NCBI RefSeq assembly: GCF_026340095.1
Contig: NZ_JAPEPO010000001.1
Location: 2,572,501 to 2,636,500, forward strand
Length of the DNA: 64,000 bases
From: Streptomyces sp. NBC_01446
GTDB lineage: Bacteria; Actinomycetota; Actinomycetes; Streptomycetales; Streptomycetaceae
Direction of reading: 5' to 3'
This document shows positions 44,791 through 54,535 of this stretch, piece by piece. Position 1 is the first letter of the stretch. Each line of letters starts with the position of its first letter. Made by a program: the position numbers and the translations under genes. Below the pieces are notes generated by a model, which was not told the origin of the DNA, searched no databases, and saw nothing but the letters and a program-made list of their open reading frames with translations.

Positions 44791-46851
44791 TTGAGATCGT
44801 CCGACACCTCCCACAGATCCGCCTCCCGCAAGCGAGCGACCGCCTACGGCGCGCTCGCGGCAGCCACCGCCCTGCTCGCCGGCGCCGTCCAGGCGGGCGC
44901 CACGGCCTCGGCGGACGTCCAGCCGGCCGCGGCGGCCGCCAAGGCCGTCGCGAAGGGCGCCGACCCCGGCGCCCTCCCCGTGAAGCTCTCCCCCGCCAAG
45001 CGCGCGGAGCTGCTGCGCGAGGCCAACTCCACCAAGGCGGACACCGCCAAGAACCTCGGCCTCGGCGCCAAGGAGAAGCTCGTCGTACGGGACGTCCTCC
45101 AGGACCGTGACGGCACGACGCACACCCGCTACGAGCGCACCTACGACGGGCTGCCCGTCCTCGGCGGCGACATGGTCGTCGACACCGCCAAGTCCGGGAA
45201 GACCGAGGGCGTGACGCGCGCCGCGAAGTCGGCGCTCAAGGGCGTCGCCACGACCGCGGCGGTCAAGCCGGCCACCGCGGAGCGGCAGGCGGTCAAGGCC
45301 GCGGCGGCCGACGGGTCGAAGAAGACCGGGGCGGACCGCGCGCCGCGCAAGGTCGTGTGGATGGCGCAGGGCAAGCCGACCCTCGCGTACGAGACCGTGG
45401 TCGGCGGTCTCCAGGAAGACGGCACGCCGAACCAGCTGCACGTCGTCACCGACGCGGCGACCGGCAAGAAGCTGTACGAGTGGCAGGGCATCGAGAACGG
45501 CACGGGCAACACGCAGTACAGCGGCACCGTGACGCTCGGCACCGCCCTGTCCGGATCGTCGTACACGCTCAACGACACCGGGCGCGGCGGGCACAAGACG
45601 TACAACCTGAACCACGGCTCGTCCGGCACCGGGACGCTCTACTCGGGCACGGACGACGTGTGGGGCAACGGCAGCGCCTCGAACACCGAGACCGCGGCCG
45701 CGGACGCGCACTACGGCGCGGCGGAGACCTGGGACTTCTACAAGAACGTCATGGGCCGCTCCGGTATCCGCGGTGACGGTGTCGCCGCGTACTCGCGGGT
45801 GCACTACGGCAACGCGTACGTCAACGCGTTCTGGGACGACAGCTGCTTCTGCATGACGTACGGCGACGGCTCGGGCAACCTCAAACCCCTCACCTCGCTC
45901 GACGTGGCGGGCCACGAGATGACCCACGGCGTCACCGCCGCGACGGCCGGTCTCAACTACAGCGGTGAGTCGGGCGGTCTCAACGAGGCCACCTCCGACA
46001 TCTTCGGCACCTCGGTCGAGTTCTACGCCAACAACGCCTCGGACCCCGGCGACTACCTCATCGGCGAGAAAATCGACATCAACGGCGACGGCTCCCCGCT
46101 GCGCTACATGGACAAGCCGAGCAAGGACGGCGGGTCCGCGGACTCCTGGTACTCCGGCGTCGGCAACCTCGACGTGCACTACTCGTCGGGTCCCGCCAAC
46201 CACTTCTTCTACCTGCTCAGCGAGGGCAGCGGCGCCAAGGTCATCAACGGTGTCAGCTACAACTCGCCGACGGCGGACGGCCTTCCCGTCACCGGCATAG
46301 GCCGGGACAAGGCGGCGGCGATCTGGTACCGGGCGCTCACCACGAAGTTCACCTCGACCACGAACTACGCGGCAGCGCGCACCGGCACCCTCGCGGCCGC
46401 CGGTGAGCTCTACGGCACCACCAGCGCCGAGTACAAGGCCGTGCAGGACGCCTGGGCCGGCATAGCCGTCGGCGCGCGGTCCGGTGGCGGCGGTGGCGGT
46501 GGCACGTCGTTCGAGAACACGACCGACGTCGCGATCCCGGACGCCGGCGCCGCGGTCACCTCGTCGATCGCCGTGACCGGCCGTACGGGCAACGCGCCGA
46601 GCAACCTCTCGGTCGCCGTGGACATCGTGCACACCTGGCGCGGTGACCTGGTCATCGACCTGGTGGCCCCGGACGGGTCCACGTACCGCCTGAAGAACTC
46701 CAGCGGCAGCGACTCGGCGGACAACGTCAACGCGACCTACACGGTCAACGCGTCCTCCGAGGTGGCCAACGGCACCTGGAAGCTGAAGGTCCAGGACGTG
46801 GCCGCGCAGGACACCGGCTACATCAACAGCTGGAAGCTCACCTTCCCGTAA
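44791..46851 (+). CDS. secreted M4 metallopeptidase with C-terminal P domain
   Basis: A 686-residue thermolysin-like zinc protease. Order: signal peptide (TAYGALAAATALLAGAVQAG), FTP/PepSY propeptide (TRYERTYDGLPVLGGDMVV), catalytic domain with HEMTH (His375, Glu376, His379) and the third ligand Glu399 in GGLNEATSD, a Gly-rich linker (GGGGGG at about 570), and a proprotein convertase P domain (VDIVHTWRGDLVIDLVAPDG). The start is TTG at 44791 because AAGGAG lies 6 bases upstream; the frame is open further up. It is exported and self-processing; the P domain probably aids stability or substrate binding. Confidence 0.93.
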   Translation: MRSSDTSHRSASRKRATAYGALAAATALLAGAVQAGATASADVQPAAAAAKAVAKGADPGALPVKLSPAKRAELLREANSTKADTAKNLGLGAKEKLVVRDVLQDRDGTTHTRYERTYDGLPVLGGDMVVDTAKSGKTEGVTRAAKSALKGVATTAAVKPATAERQAVKAAAADGSKKTGADRAPRKVVWMAQGKPTLAYETVVGGLQEDGTPNQLHVVTDAATGKKLYEWQGIENGTGNTQYSGTVTLGTALSGSSYTLNDTGRGGHKTYNLNHGSSGTGTLYSGTDDVWGNGSASNTETAAADAHYGAAETWDFYKNVMGRSGIRGDGVAAYSRVHYGNAYVNAFWDDSCFCMTYGDGSGNLKPLTSLDVAGHEMTHGVTAATAGLNYSGESGGLNEATSDIFGTSVEFYANNASDPGDYLIGEKIDINGDGSPLRYMDKPSKDGGSADSWYSGVGNLDVHYSSGPANHFFYLLSEGSGAKVINGVSYNSPTADGLPVTGIGRDKAAAIWYRALTTKFTSTTNYAAARTGTLAAAGELYGTTSAEYKAVQDAWAGIAVGARSGGGGGGGTSFENTTDVAIPDAGAAVTSSIAVTGRTGNAPSNLSVAVDIVHTWRGDLVIDLVAPDGSTYRLKNSSGSDSADNVNATYTVNASSEVANGTWKLKVQDVAAQDTGYINSWKLTFP

Positions 46852-46999
46852 ACCGCACGCAGAGGTGACCCAAGGCCGATCGAGAGCTGTTCGGCCCGCA
46901 CGGTCTGGGCGCGTCGCCCCGGGTGAGTGAACTCCCCTGGACGGCGCGCCCGTTCATGTTCCGTTCGCAATACGTACAAGAGACATCGCTCAACGGACG

Positions 47000-47032
47000 A
47001 TTTCCGGCCAACCTGCGATCGCCCTCCTGACA
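47000..47032 (+). promoter_or_regulatory. upstream module shared by the two M4 peptidase genes (copy 2)
   Basis: The same ATTTCCGGCCAAC and CTCCTGACA blocks, again 11 bases apart, 111 bases before the GTG start of the second M4 gene. The bases between the blocks differ. Confidence 0.65.
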
Positions 47033-47143
47033 TGTACAAGCCTCAACTGGCACGCTTCCCCCACGCACCACACGCAACACACAGCTAAGCACCACCCACT
47101 TCAGCACCACACAGCTCTCTTACCCCACATACAAGGAGCTTGC

Positions 47144-48727
47144 GTGACCCCCCACATATCGCGCTTCACCAAGAAGCGTTCGACTCTGGCCATCGCCACC
47201 GCCGTTGCCGCCGGAGCCCTGCTGACCGCCGGAATGACCACCGGCGCGTCCGCGCAGCCCGCGGTCGACGCGACGCCGGGCGGCGCGCCCATGAAGCTCT
47301 CGGGCGCCGCCCGCGCCGGCCTCCTCCAGGACGCCGACGCGAAGAAGGCCGAGACGGCGAAGGAGCTGAAGCTCGGCTCCAAGGAGAAGCTCGTCGTCCG
47401 TGACGTGGTCAAGGACCGCGACGGCGCGACGCACACCCGCTACGAGCGCACCTACGACGGACTCCCGGTCCTCGGCGGCGACCTGGTCGTCCACGAGTCC
47501 AAGGCCGGCAAGTCCGAGGGCGTCACCCGCGCGACCTCGAAGAGAATCGCGGTGACGACGGCCTCCGCCTCCCTCAAGGCCGCCCCCGAGGGCGCCCGCA
47601 AGGTGGTCTGGGCGGCGTCGGGCACCCCGCGCCTCGCCTACGAGAAGGTCGTCACCGGCACGCAGAAGGACGGCACGCCGCGCAAGCTGCACGTCGTCAC
47701 GGACGCCGCGACCGGCAAGAAGATCTTCGAGTGGGACGCGATCCACACCGGCGCCGGCGAGAGCCAGTACAGCGGCAGCGTGACGGTCGGCTCCACCAAG
47801 TCCGGCTCCTCGTACGCCCTCACGGACGCGGAGCGCGGCGGCCACAGCACGTACGACCTCAAGCACGGGTCGTCCGGCAAGGGCACGCTGTTCACCGACG
47901 CGGACGACAAGTGGGGCGACGGCACCACCAACGACGCGGCCACGGCCGCGGTCGACGCCGCCTACGGCGCCCAGGTGACGTGGGACTACTACAAGGACGT
48001 CCAGGGCCGCAGCGGCATCAAGGGCGACGGCAAGGGCGCGTACTCGCGGGTCCACTACGGCAACGCGTACGTCAACGCGTTCTGGGACGACAGCTGCTTC
48101 TGCATGACGTACGGCGACGGCGAGGGCGACAAGAAGCCCCTGACGTCGATCGACGTGGCGGGCCACGAGATGTCGCACGGCGTCACCGCGGCGACCGCGG
48201 GCCTCATCTACAGCGGTGAGTCCGGCGGTCTGAACGAGGCCACGTCCGACATCTTCGGCACCGCGGTCGAGTTCCACGCGAACAACGCCAAGGACGTCGG
48301 CGACTACCTCATCGGCGAGAAGATCGACATCAACGGCGACGGCACCCCGCTGCGCTACATGGACAAGCCCAGCAAGGACGGCGCGTCCCTGGACAACTGG
48401 AAGAGCGGCGCGGGCAACGTCGACGTGCACTACTCGTCGGGCATCGCGAACCACTTCTTCTACCTGCTGTCGGAGGGCAGCGGGAAGAAGGAGATCAACG
48501 GGGTCTCCTACGACTCCCCGACCGCGGACGGCCAGCCGGCCGCGGGCATCGGCCGCGACAAGGCCGAGAAGATCTGGTTCAAGGCCCTGACCTCGTACTT
48601 CACGACGAACACGGACTACGCGAACGCGCGCAAGGGCACGCTGAGCGCGGCGACCGACCTGTACGGCGCCGACTCGGCGGAGTACAAGGCGGTCGACCGG
48701 GCGTGGGCCGCGGTCAACGTCAAGTGA
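47144..48727 (+). CDS. secreted M4 metallopeptidase
   Basis: A 527-residue paralog of the preceding gene, lacking the P domain. It has a signal peptide (STLAIATAVAAGALLTAGMT), FTP propeptide (TRYERTYDGLPVLGGDLVV), HEMSH zinc site (His341, Glu342, His345) and Glu365 in GGLNEATSD, and the FDNGG-like C-terminal NVDVHYSSGIANHFFYLLSE with the catalytic His. The GTG at 47144 follows AAGGAGCTTGC. Both M4 genes share an upstream module, so they are probably co-regulated extracellular proteases feeding peptide uptake. Confidence 0.94.
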   Translation: MTPHISRFTKKRSTLAIATAVAAGALLTAGMTTGASAQPAVDATPGGAPMKLSGAARAGLLQDADAKKAETAKELKLGSKEKLVVRDVVKDRDGATHTRYERTYDGLPVLGGDLVVHESKAGKSEGVTRATSKRIAVTTASASLKAAPEGARKVVWAASGTPRLAYEKVVTGTQKDGTPRKLHVVTDAATGKKIFEWDAIHTGAGESQYSGSVTVGSTKSGSSYALTDAERGGHSTYDLKHGSSGKGTLFTDADDKWGDGTTNDAATAAVDAAYGAQVTWDYYKDVQGRSGIKGDGKGAYSRVHYGNAYVNAFWDDSCFCMTYGDGEGDKKPLTSIDVAGHEMSHGVTAATAGLIYSGESGGLNEATSDIFGTAVEFHANNAKDVGDYLIGEKIDINGDGTPLRYMDKPSKDGASLDNWKSGAGNVDVHYSSGIANHFFYLLSEGSGKKEINGVSYDSPTADGQPAAGIGRDKAEKIWFKALTSYFTTNTDYANARKGTLSAATDLYGADSAEYKAVDRAWAAVNVK

Positions 48728-48746
48728 CGTAGGACGTCAGCACGTC

Positions 48747-48776
48747 GGGGGCGGCGCCGGTTTCGGTGCCGCCCCC
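48747..48776. terminator. bidirectional terminator between M4 peptidase and GNAT
   Basis: GGGGGCGGCGCCG (48747-48759) and 48764-48776 pair around GTTT with one mismatch. It lies 19 bases after the M4 stop and 8 before the GNAT stop of the convergent gene. Confidence 0.85.
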
Positions 48777-48784
48777 TTCGCGCG

Positions 48785-49306
48785 TCAGCTCTCGTATTCC
48801 GTCAGGTCGATCTCGTGCACCTGGAGCGGGTGGCCGTGCTTCGGGTGCGCGAACTCGTGTCCCTCCGTCATGCCCAGCTTGCGGGCGATGTTCTCCGACC
48901 CCGTGTCGCCCGGACGGATCAGGGCGACGACCCGGTCGACGCCGCGGTCCTGGAGGGCGAACTCCAAGGTGGCCTGGGCGGCTTCGGAGGCGTAGCCCTG
49001 GCCCCAGAACTGGCGGCCGAGCCACCAGTTGATCTCGATGCCGGGCTGGAGTTCGGACACCGACAGGCCGACGACGCCGGCCAGCTCGCCGGAGGCGAGG
49101 AGTTCGACGGCGAACGGGCCGAAGCCCTCCTCGTCCCACTCCTCCTCCCAGCGCTCGATGTCCTCGGCCGTCCGCTCCAGGTCGCGCGGCCCGCCGTCGC
49201 CGACCCGGCGCATGACCTCCGGGTCCGCCTGGATCTCGGAGAGGGGCACGAGGTCGTCGTCGGACCAGCGGCGGAGCAGGAGGCGGGGCGTCTGGATCTC
49301 GGTCAT
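48785..49306 (-). CDS. GNAT acetyltransferase, RimJ/RimL type
   Basis: A 173-residue GNAT. The opening TPRLLLRRWSDDDLVPL is the RimJ/RimL hallmark, EINWWLGRQFWGQGYASEAA carries the acetyl-CoA-binding RxxGxG/A-type loop (QFWGQGYA), and NIARKLGMTEGHEF is motif B. RimJ/RimL-type enzymes acetylate protein N-termini or small amines; the substrate here is unknown. ATG 49306 is preferred over the longer frame. Convergent with the M4 gene across a terminator. Confidence 0.9.
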   Translation of the reverse strand: MTEIQTPRLLLRRWSDDDLVPLSEIQADPEVMRRVGDGGPRDLERTAEDIERWEEEWDEEGFGPFAVELLASGELAGVVGLSVSELQPGIEINWWLGRQFWGQGYASEAAQATLEFALQDRGVDRVVALIRPGDTGSENIARKLGMTEGHEFAHPKHGHPLQVHEIDLTEYES

Positions 49307-49379
49307 GGGTCCATCTTCGCCGAGACCCGCGACGCCGCCGACCAATCCGGCCGCCCCTCAACGCGTCCTCAGCGCGTCC

Positions 49380-51992
49380 TCAGCGCATGAGGACCCCCGC
49401 GGCCTCCGCGGTCGCCTCCGAGGGGACGGTCACCAGGCCCGTCTCCGCCGGTGAGGCGAGCAGCCGGTGAGCGGGCAGGATACGGACCGTGTAGCCGTAC
49501 GGGCCCGTGCGGTCGAGGGAGAGCGGACCCTCGTACGCCCAGCGGCCGTCCAGATCCGGGCCGCCGGCCGGTTTCAGGGCCACCGTCGTCGCGTCGGTGA
49601 TGCGGTCGCCGGAGTCGACGCGGCCCGCCACCGCCTGCACCTCGACGTCCTCGGGGCCGAGCTCGTCGAGCGCCACCCGCACGCGCAGCACCAGTGTCGC
49701 GCCGAGCTCGGCCGTGGCCGTCGACGCCTCCACATGGTCGACGGCCACCTGTGGCCAGGACGCGCGGACCTTGGACTTCCACCGGGCGAGTTCGCGCGCC
49801 GCGTCGGGGGTGAGGGCGCGGCCGGAGCGGGCCGCGGGGGCGTACAGCTTCTCGACGTACTCGCGGACCATGCGCCCGGCGAGGACCTTCGGGCCCAGGT
49901 GGGTGAGGGTACGGCGGACCATCTCGATCCAGCGGTCGGGCAGCCCTTCGGGGCCGCGCTCGTAGAAGCGGGGCGCGACCCTGCGCTCGACCAGGTCGTA
50001 GAGGGCCGCGGCCTCCAGGTCGTCGCGCCGCTGCTCGTCGGTCGCGGTGCCGTCCGCGGTGGGGATCGCCCAGCCGAAGTCGGGCGTGAACCACTCGTCC
50101 CACCAGCCGTCGAGTACGGAGAGGTTGAGGCAGCCGTTCAGGGCGGCCTTCATGCCGGACGTCCCGCAGGCCTCCAGGGGACGCAGCGGATTGTTGAGCC
50201 AGATGTCGCAGCCGGGGTAGAGCTTCTGCGCCATGGCCATGCCGTAGTCCGGCAGGAACACGATGCGGTGGCGCACCCGCGGGTCGTCGGTGAAGCGCAC
50301 CAGCTCCTGCACGAGGCGCTTGCCGCCGTCGTCGGCCGGGTGCGCCTTGCCCGCGACGACGATCTGGACGGGCCGGTCCGGGTCGAGGAGGAGGCGCCTC
50401 AGGCGGTCCGGGTCACGCAGCATCAGGGTGAGCCGCTTGTAGGAGGGGACGCGGCGGGCGAAGCCGATGGTGAGGACGTCGGGGTCGAGCACCCCGTCGA
50501 TCCAGCCGAGTTCCGCCGCGCCCGCGCCGCGCTGGCGCCAGGACGCGGCGAGGCGCTCGCGCACCTCGTCCACGAGGCGGCCGCGGAGCTCGCGGCGCAG
50601 CTCCCAGATGTCCCGGTCGGCGATCTCGGCGACGGCGTCCCAGCGGTCGGAGCCGCCGACGGCCAGGGCTTCCAGGGTGCGCTGCTCACCGAGGTGGCGG
50701 GCGCCGAGCCGCAGGACCTCGGGGGCCACCCAGGTCGGGGCGTGCACGCCGTTGGTGACGGAGGTGATGGGGACCTCCTCCGGGTCGAAGCCCGGCCACA
50801 GGCCCGAGAACATCTCGCGGCTGACCCTGCCGTGCAGGGTGGAGACGCCGTTGGCGCGCTGGGCGAGGCGCAGGCCCATCACGGCCATGTTGAAGACGTT
50901 CGGGTCGCCGCCCGCGTACGTCTCCGTGCCGAGGCCGAGGATGCGTGCGGCGTCGATGCCGGGGAGTTCGGCGCCGGGCCCGAAGTGGTGGGCGACGAGT
51001 TCCCGGTCGAAACGGTCGATACCGGCCGGGACGGGGGTGTGCGTGGTGAAGACGGTCCCGGCGCGTACGGCTTCGATGGCGGCGTCGAAGTCCACGCCGC
51101 GTCCGGCGAGCTCGTGGATCCGCTCGACCCCGAGGAATCCGGCGTGTCCCTCGTTCGTGTGGAACACCTCGGGCTCGGGGTGACCGGTGAGGCGGCAGTA
51201 GGCGCGCACGGCCCGCACCCCGCCGATGCCGAGCAGCATTTCCTGGAGGAGCCGGTGCTCGCTGCCGCCGCCGTAGAGCCGGTCGGTGACATCGCGTTCG
51301 CCGGGGCCGTTCTCCTCGACGTCCGAGTCGAGGAGAAGCAGGGGCACACGGCCGACCTGCGCCTGCCAGACGCGGGCCAGCAGCCGGCCGCCGCCGGGCA
51401 GGGCGAGCGCGACACGGCAGTCGGTGCCGTCCGGTTCGCGCAGCGGGGTCAGCGGCAGTTCGTGCGGGTCGAGGACGGGATAGTGCTCCTGCTGCCAGCC
51501 GTCCCTGGACAGGGACTGCCGGAAGTAGCCGTGCCGGTAGAGGAGTCCTACGCCGATCAGCGGCACCCCGAGGTCACTGGCCGCCTTGAGGTGGTCTCCG
51601 GCGAGGATGCCGAGGCCGCCGGAGTACTGCGGCAGGGCGGCGGTGATGCCGAACTCGGGGGAGAAGTATCCGACGGCGGCGGGCAGGCCACCGCTCTGCT
51701 TCTGGTACCAGCGGTCGCCCTCCGCATAGGACCTGAGGTCGTCCGCGGCCTCGCCGAGCAGGCGCAGGAACCCCGCGTCGGCGGCGAGTTCGGCGAGCCG
51801 CGCGTGCGGCACGGCGCCGAGGAGGCGCACCGGGTCCCCGTCGGACGCGGCCCAGCGCCCGGGGTCCACGGCCTGGAAGAGGTCGCGCGTCCCGGTGTGC
51901 CAGGACCAGCGCAGGTTACGGGCCAGTTCGTGAAGGGGGGCGAGGGGCTCGGGCAGGACGGGACGAACGGTGATTCGACGGATGGCCTTCAC
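49380..51992 (-). CDS. glgP: alpha-glucan (glycogen) phosphorylase
   Basis: An 870-residue PLP enzyme of glycosyltransferase family 35, in the long actinobacterial form with an N-terminal DUF3417 domain (LARNLRWSWHTGTRDLFQAV). Key segments: EFGITAALPQYSGGLGILAGD, VFHTNEGHAGFLGVERIHEL, and the PLP lysine in GTSGMKAALNGCLNLSVLDG. It releases glucose-1-phosphate from glycogen. The GTG at 51992 follows AGAGGTGAGAAC. It stands between the M4 proteases and the kinases, pointing away from glgE. Confidence 0.94.
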   Translation of the reverse strand: MKAIRRITVRPVLPEPLAPLHELARNLRWSWHTGTRDLFQAVDPGRWAASDGDPVRLLGAVPHARLAELAADAGFLRLLGEAADDLRSYAEGDRWYQKQSGGLPAAVGYFSPEFGITAALPQYSGGLGILAGDHLKAASDLGVPLIGVGLLYRHGYFRQSLSRDGWQQEHYPVLDPHELPLTPLREPDGTDCRVALALPGGGRLLARVWQAQVGRVPLLLLDSDVEENGPGERDVTDRLYGGGSEHRLLQEMLLGIGGVRAVRAYCRLTGHPEPEVFHTNEGHAGFLGVERIHELAGRGVDFDAAIEAVRAGTVFTTHTPVPAGIDRFDRELVAHHFGPGAELPGIDAARILGLGTETYAGGDPNVFNMAVMGLRLAQRANGVSTLHGRVSREMFSGLWPGFDPEEVPITSVTNGVHAPTWVAPEVLRLGARHLGEQRTLEALAVGGSDRWDAVAEIADRDIWELRRELRGRLVDEVRERLAASWRQRGAGAAELGWIDGVLDPDVLTIGFARRVPSYKRLTLMLRDPDRLRRLLLDPDRPVQIVVAGKAHPADDGGKRLVQELVRFTDDPRVRHRIVFLPDYGMAMAQKLYPGCDIWLNNPLRPLEACGTSGMKAALNGCLNLSVLDGWWDEWFTPDFGWAIPTADGTATDEQRRDDLEAAALYDLVERRVAPRFYERGPEGLPDRWIEMVRRTLTHLGPKVLAGRMVREYVEKLYAPAARSGRALTPDAARELARWKSKVRASWPQVAVDHVEASTATAELGATLVLRVRVALDELGPEDVEVQAVAGRVDSGDRITDATTVALKPAGGPDLDGRWAYEGPLSLDRTGPYGYTVRILPAHRLLASPAETGLVTVPSEATAEAAGVLMR

Positions 51993-52190
51993 GTTCTCAC
52001 CTCTGTAGGGGGACGCGGCGGGCATACGCGCACACGTGCGAGGGGGACGCGCTCCGTCGAGCGGCCCCCGGCTGTCACCTCCGACGGTACGGCCACCAGG
52101 CCCCGGCTACCACGGCGCACGGAGTCGCAAAGACCCCCGTGTCACGCGGTTCCCAGCGGTACGCGGGGGCCAGAGGCGGCCCGAGCGGGG

Positions 52191-54497
52191 TCACGGGGCG
52201 TAGCCGGAGACGACCTTGCCCTCGTCGGTGTCGGCGAACAACGCGCCGCCCAGATAGAGGGGTTGGCCCAGGTGCACGGCCACCGCCCCGGTCCCCGACC
52301 CAGTGCGCGGGGTGTCCTTCCTGCGGAGCGTGTTGACGTCTCCCGAGATGTTCCGCCCTTCGAGGGCGTACGCGCCGAAGGACAGCACCCGTTCGCCCGC
52401 GAGGGCGAGGCCGGCGGTCTCCTGGGGCGCGCCGTAGTGCCACAGGCGCCGGCCGGTGCGCCAGTCGTACGCCGTGAGGAAGTGGTCGACGGGGTCCGAC
52501 GCGTCCTCGTTGCCGGCCGGCACGACGAGCACGCCGTTCGCGCCGACGACGGGTCCGGGCAACGTGGGCCGCACGTCGGCCGCGACGGTGCGCCGGGTGG
52601 CGAGGGTGCGGCCGTCGAGTTCCCGCACGCCCGGGTGTTCGAGGTCCCAGCACAGGACGGACGACGCGTGGCGCAGGAGGGCGAAGCAGGTCGCGGTGGG
52701 CGCGGAGGCGGCGCGGGAGCCGTCCTTCGTGGAGAGGGCGAGCACTCCGCGTCCCTCGGCTGCCAGGTAGACACGGCCGTCGCCGGTCAGGAGCGGGCCC
52801 TGCGGCTTGGGCAGCGGGGCGGTCCGCCACAGCTCGTGGCCGTCGGAGGCGCGCCGGGCCCGCACGACCGTACTGCGGGACATGCGGGTTCCGGGAGTCA
52901 TGGTGAACTCGGCGGTGTAGACGACGTTCTTCGCGTACGTCAGGGCGAGCAGACCGGTGTACCGGGGCAGGCGGTGGCGCCAGCGGACGGTGCCGGTCGT
53001 GGCGTCGACCCCGGTGACTCCGAGCTCGCTGGGTACGAACACGCGGGTGCCGTCGCTCTCGGGCGGCAGCTCCTGAATGCCCTGGAGGTTGTCGGGTCCC
53101 GCCGTGAACCCGCGGGACGTCCAGCCGCCCCGGCCGCTCGCGGCGTCGAAGGCGGCCGCCGCGCCCTTGCCGTCGCGGCAGATCAGCCGGGGCAGGACCA
53201 GCACGCAGCCGCGGCCGCGGTCGTCCAGGGCGGCGGGGCGGTCCACGGACCAGGGCTTCCATCCGTCGGGGCGGGCGGAGGCGCGGGTGCCGGCCGTGCC
53301 GAACTCTCCCGAGCGGTCGGCGGATCCGTAGGCGGTGACGACGCGGGGGCCGCCGGGGGTCCTGGAGCCTCCGTGTCCGGGTGACGTGCCACCGCCCGCG
53401 CCCGCGCCGCCCCCGCCCGGCAGGACGACTGCCGCCACGGCCACCGCGGCTCCGGCGACCGCCGCCGCGACCAGCCACGGCCAGCGGCGGGGTGTCCCGC
53501 GGCCGGGCGGGGCGGGGGGTGCCTCAGGCATCAAAGGTGTGGCGGGCGGCGTGGGTCCGGTCCCCGTCGCCGTGTCGGCCGCCGCGAACGACCGAGCGGC
53601 CACGTCCTGTTCGCAGCGGGCCACGGCCTCCCGGTGCTCGGCGAAGAGCGAGAGCACCTCGGTGGGCCAGGGCACCTGGGCGTCGGCGGGACCCGGGTCG
53701 AGCCGCCGCGCGAGCTCCGCCGCGCCGGGCCGCTCCCCCGGCGCCACCCGCAGGCACGCGGCGACCGTCTCGCGCAGCGCCTCCGGGACCGCCGACAGGT
53801 CCGCGTCCCCCCGGGTGATGCGGAAGATGACCGACGCGAGTTCGGGGTCGTCGAAGGGGCCCCGGCCCGTGGCGGCGTGACAGAGCACGGCGCCGAGCGC
53901 GAAGACGTCCGAGGCGGGCACGACGGCGTGGCTGCCCTCGATCTGCTCGGGCGCCATGAACCCGGGGGTGCCGACGACCATCCCCGCGGCCGTGAGCGCC
54001 GTGGCCTCGAAGGCCTGCGCGATGCCGAAGTCGATGAGCTTGGGGCCCTCGGGCGTGAGCAGGACGTTGCCGGGTTTGAGGTCCCGGTGCAGGACGTGCG
54101 CCGCGTGCACGGCGGCGAGGGCGCGGGCGAGCCGGGCGCCGAGGGCCCGCACCGCGGGGACGGGCAGCGGACCGCAGCGGGCAACCGTCTCGGCGAGCGC
54201 GGGCCCGGGCACGTACTCCGTGGCCAGCCAGGGCACTTGGGTGTCGGCGTCCCCGTCGAGGAGCGCGGCCGTGCCGGGACCGGAGACGGCACGCGCGGCG
54301 GCGATCTCGCGGCGGAACCTGATCCGGAACTCGCGGTCCACGTCGACGTCCGCCCTGACCGTCTTGACGGCGACGAGCGGTGCCCCCGGCCGGTGCTCCC
54401 GCGCCAGGTACACCTCGCCCATGCCGCCCGCGCCGATGAGGGCGAGCAGCCGGTAGGGGCCGATGTGCCGCGGGGGCCCGGGCAGCGGGTCGAGCAA
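52191..54497 (-). CDS. Ser/Thr protein kinase with extracellular PQQ-type propeller, A
   Basis: A 768-residue membrane kinase. The N-terminal kinase domain has the glycine loop IGAGGMGEVYLAREH, lysine in LVAVKTVRAD, HRDLKPGNVLL and the DFG motif KLIDFGIAQAF, so it should be active. A Pro-rich linker leads to one membrane helix (WPWLVAAAVAGAAVAVAAVV, about 340-360) and a C-terminal propeller of PQQ-like blades (DATTGTVRWRHRLPRYTG and similar) outside the cell. The TTG at 54497 is preferred, with GGAGG 5 bases upstream; the open frame starts at 54509. A paralog lies immediately upstream. Confidence 0.92.
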   Translation of the reverse strand: MLDPLPGPPRHIGPYRLLALIGAGGMGEVYLAREHRPGAPLVAVKTVRADVDVDREFRIRFRREIAAARAVSGPGTAALLDGDADTQVPWLATEYVPGPALAETVARCGPLPVPAVRALGARLARALAAVHAAHVLHRDLKPGNVLLTPEGPKLIDFGIAQAFEATALTAAGMVVGTPGFMAPEQIEGSHAVVPASDVFALGAVLCHAATGRGPFDDPELASVIFRITRGDADLSAVPEALRETVAACLRVAPGERPGAAELARRLDPGPADAQVPWPTEVLSLFAEHREAVARCEQDVAARSFAAADTATGTGPTPPATPLMPEAPPAPPGRGTPRRWPWLVAAAVAGAAVAVAAVVLPGGGGAGAGGGTSPGHGGSRTPGGPRVVTAYGSADRSGEFGTAGTRASARPDGWKPWSVDRPAALDDRGRGCVLVLPRLICRDGKGAAAAFDAASGRGGWTSRGFTAGPDNLQGIQELPPESDGTRVFVPSELGVTGVDATTGTVRWRHRLPRYTGLLALTYAKNVVYTAEFTMTPGTRMSRSTVVRARRASDGHELWRTAPLPKPQGPLLTGDGRVYLAAEGRGVLALSTKDGSRAASAPTATCFALLRHASSVLCWDLEHPGVRELDGRTLATRRTVAADVRPTLPGPVVGANGVLVVPAGNEDASDPVDHFLTAYDWRTGRRLWHYGAPQETAGLALAGERVLSFGAYALEGRNISGDVNTLRRKDTPRTGSGTGAVAVHLGQPLYLGGALFADTDEGKVVSGYAP

Positions 54498-54535
54498 CGG
54501 ATCCTCCAAGGACCGGGGCGGTGCGGGACGCGTGA

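Noticed and set aside
52026..52190. Possible small gene between glgP and kinase A
   Set aside because: Short frames there lack ribosome sites and overlap the likely glgP promoter.
49467..53384. A 1305-codon open frame on the plus strand
   Set aside because: It is antisense to glgP and kinase A, which have full family motifs and ribosome sites. Long opposite frames arise from the extreme GC bias; this one contains no domain.
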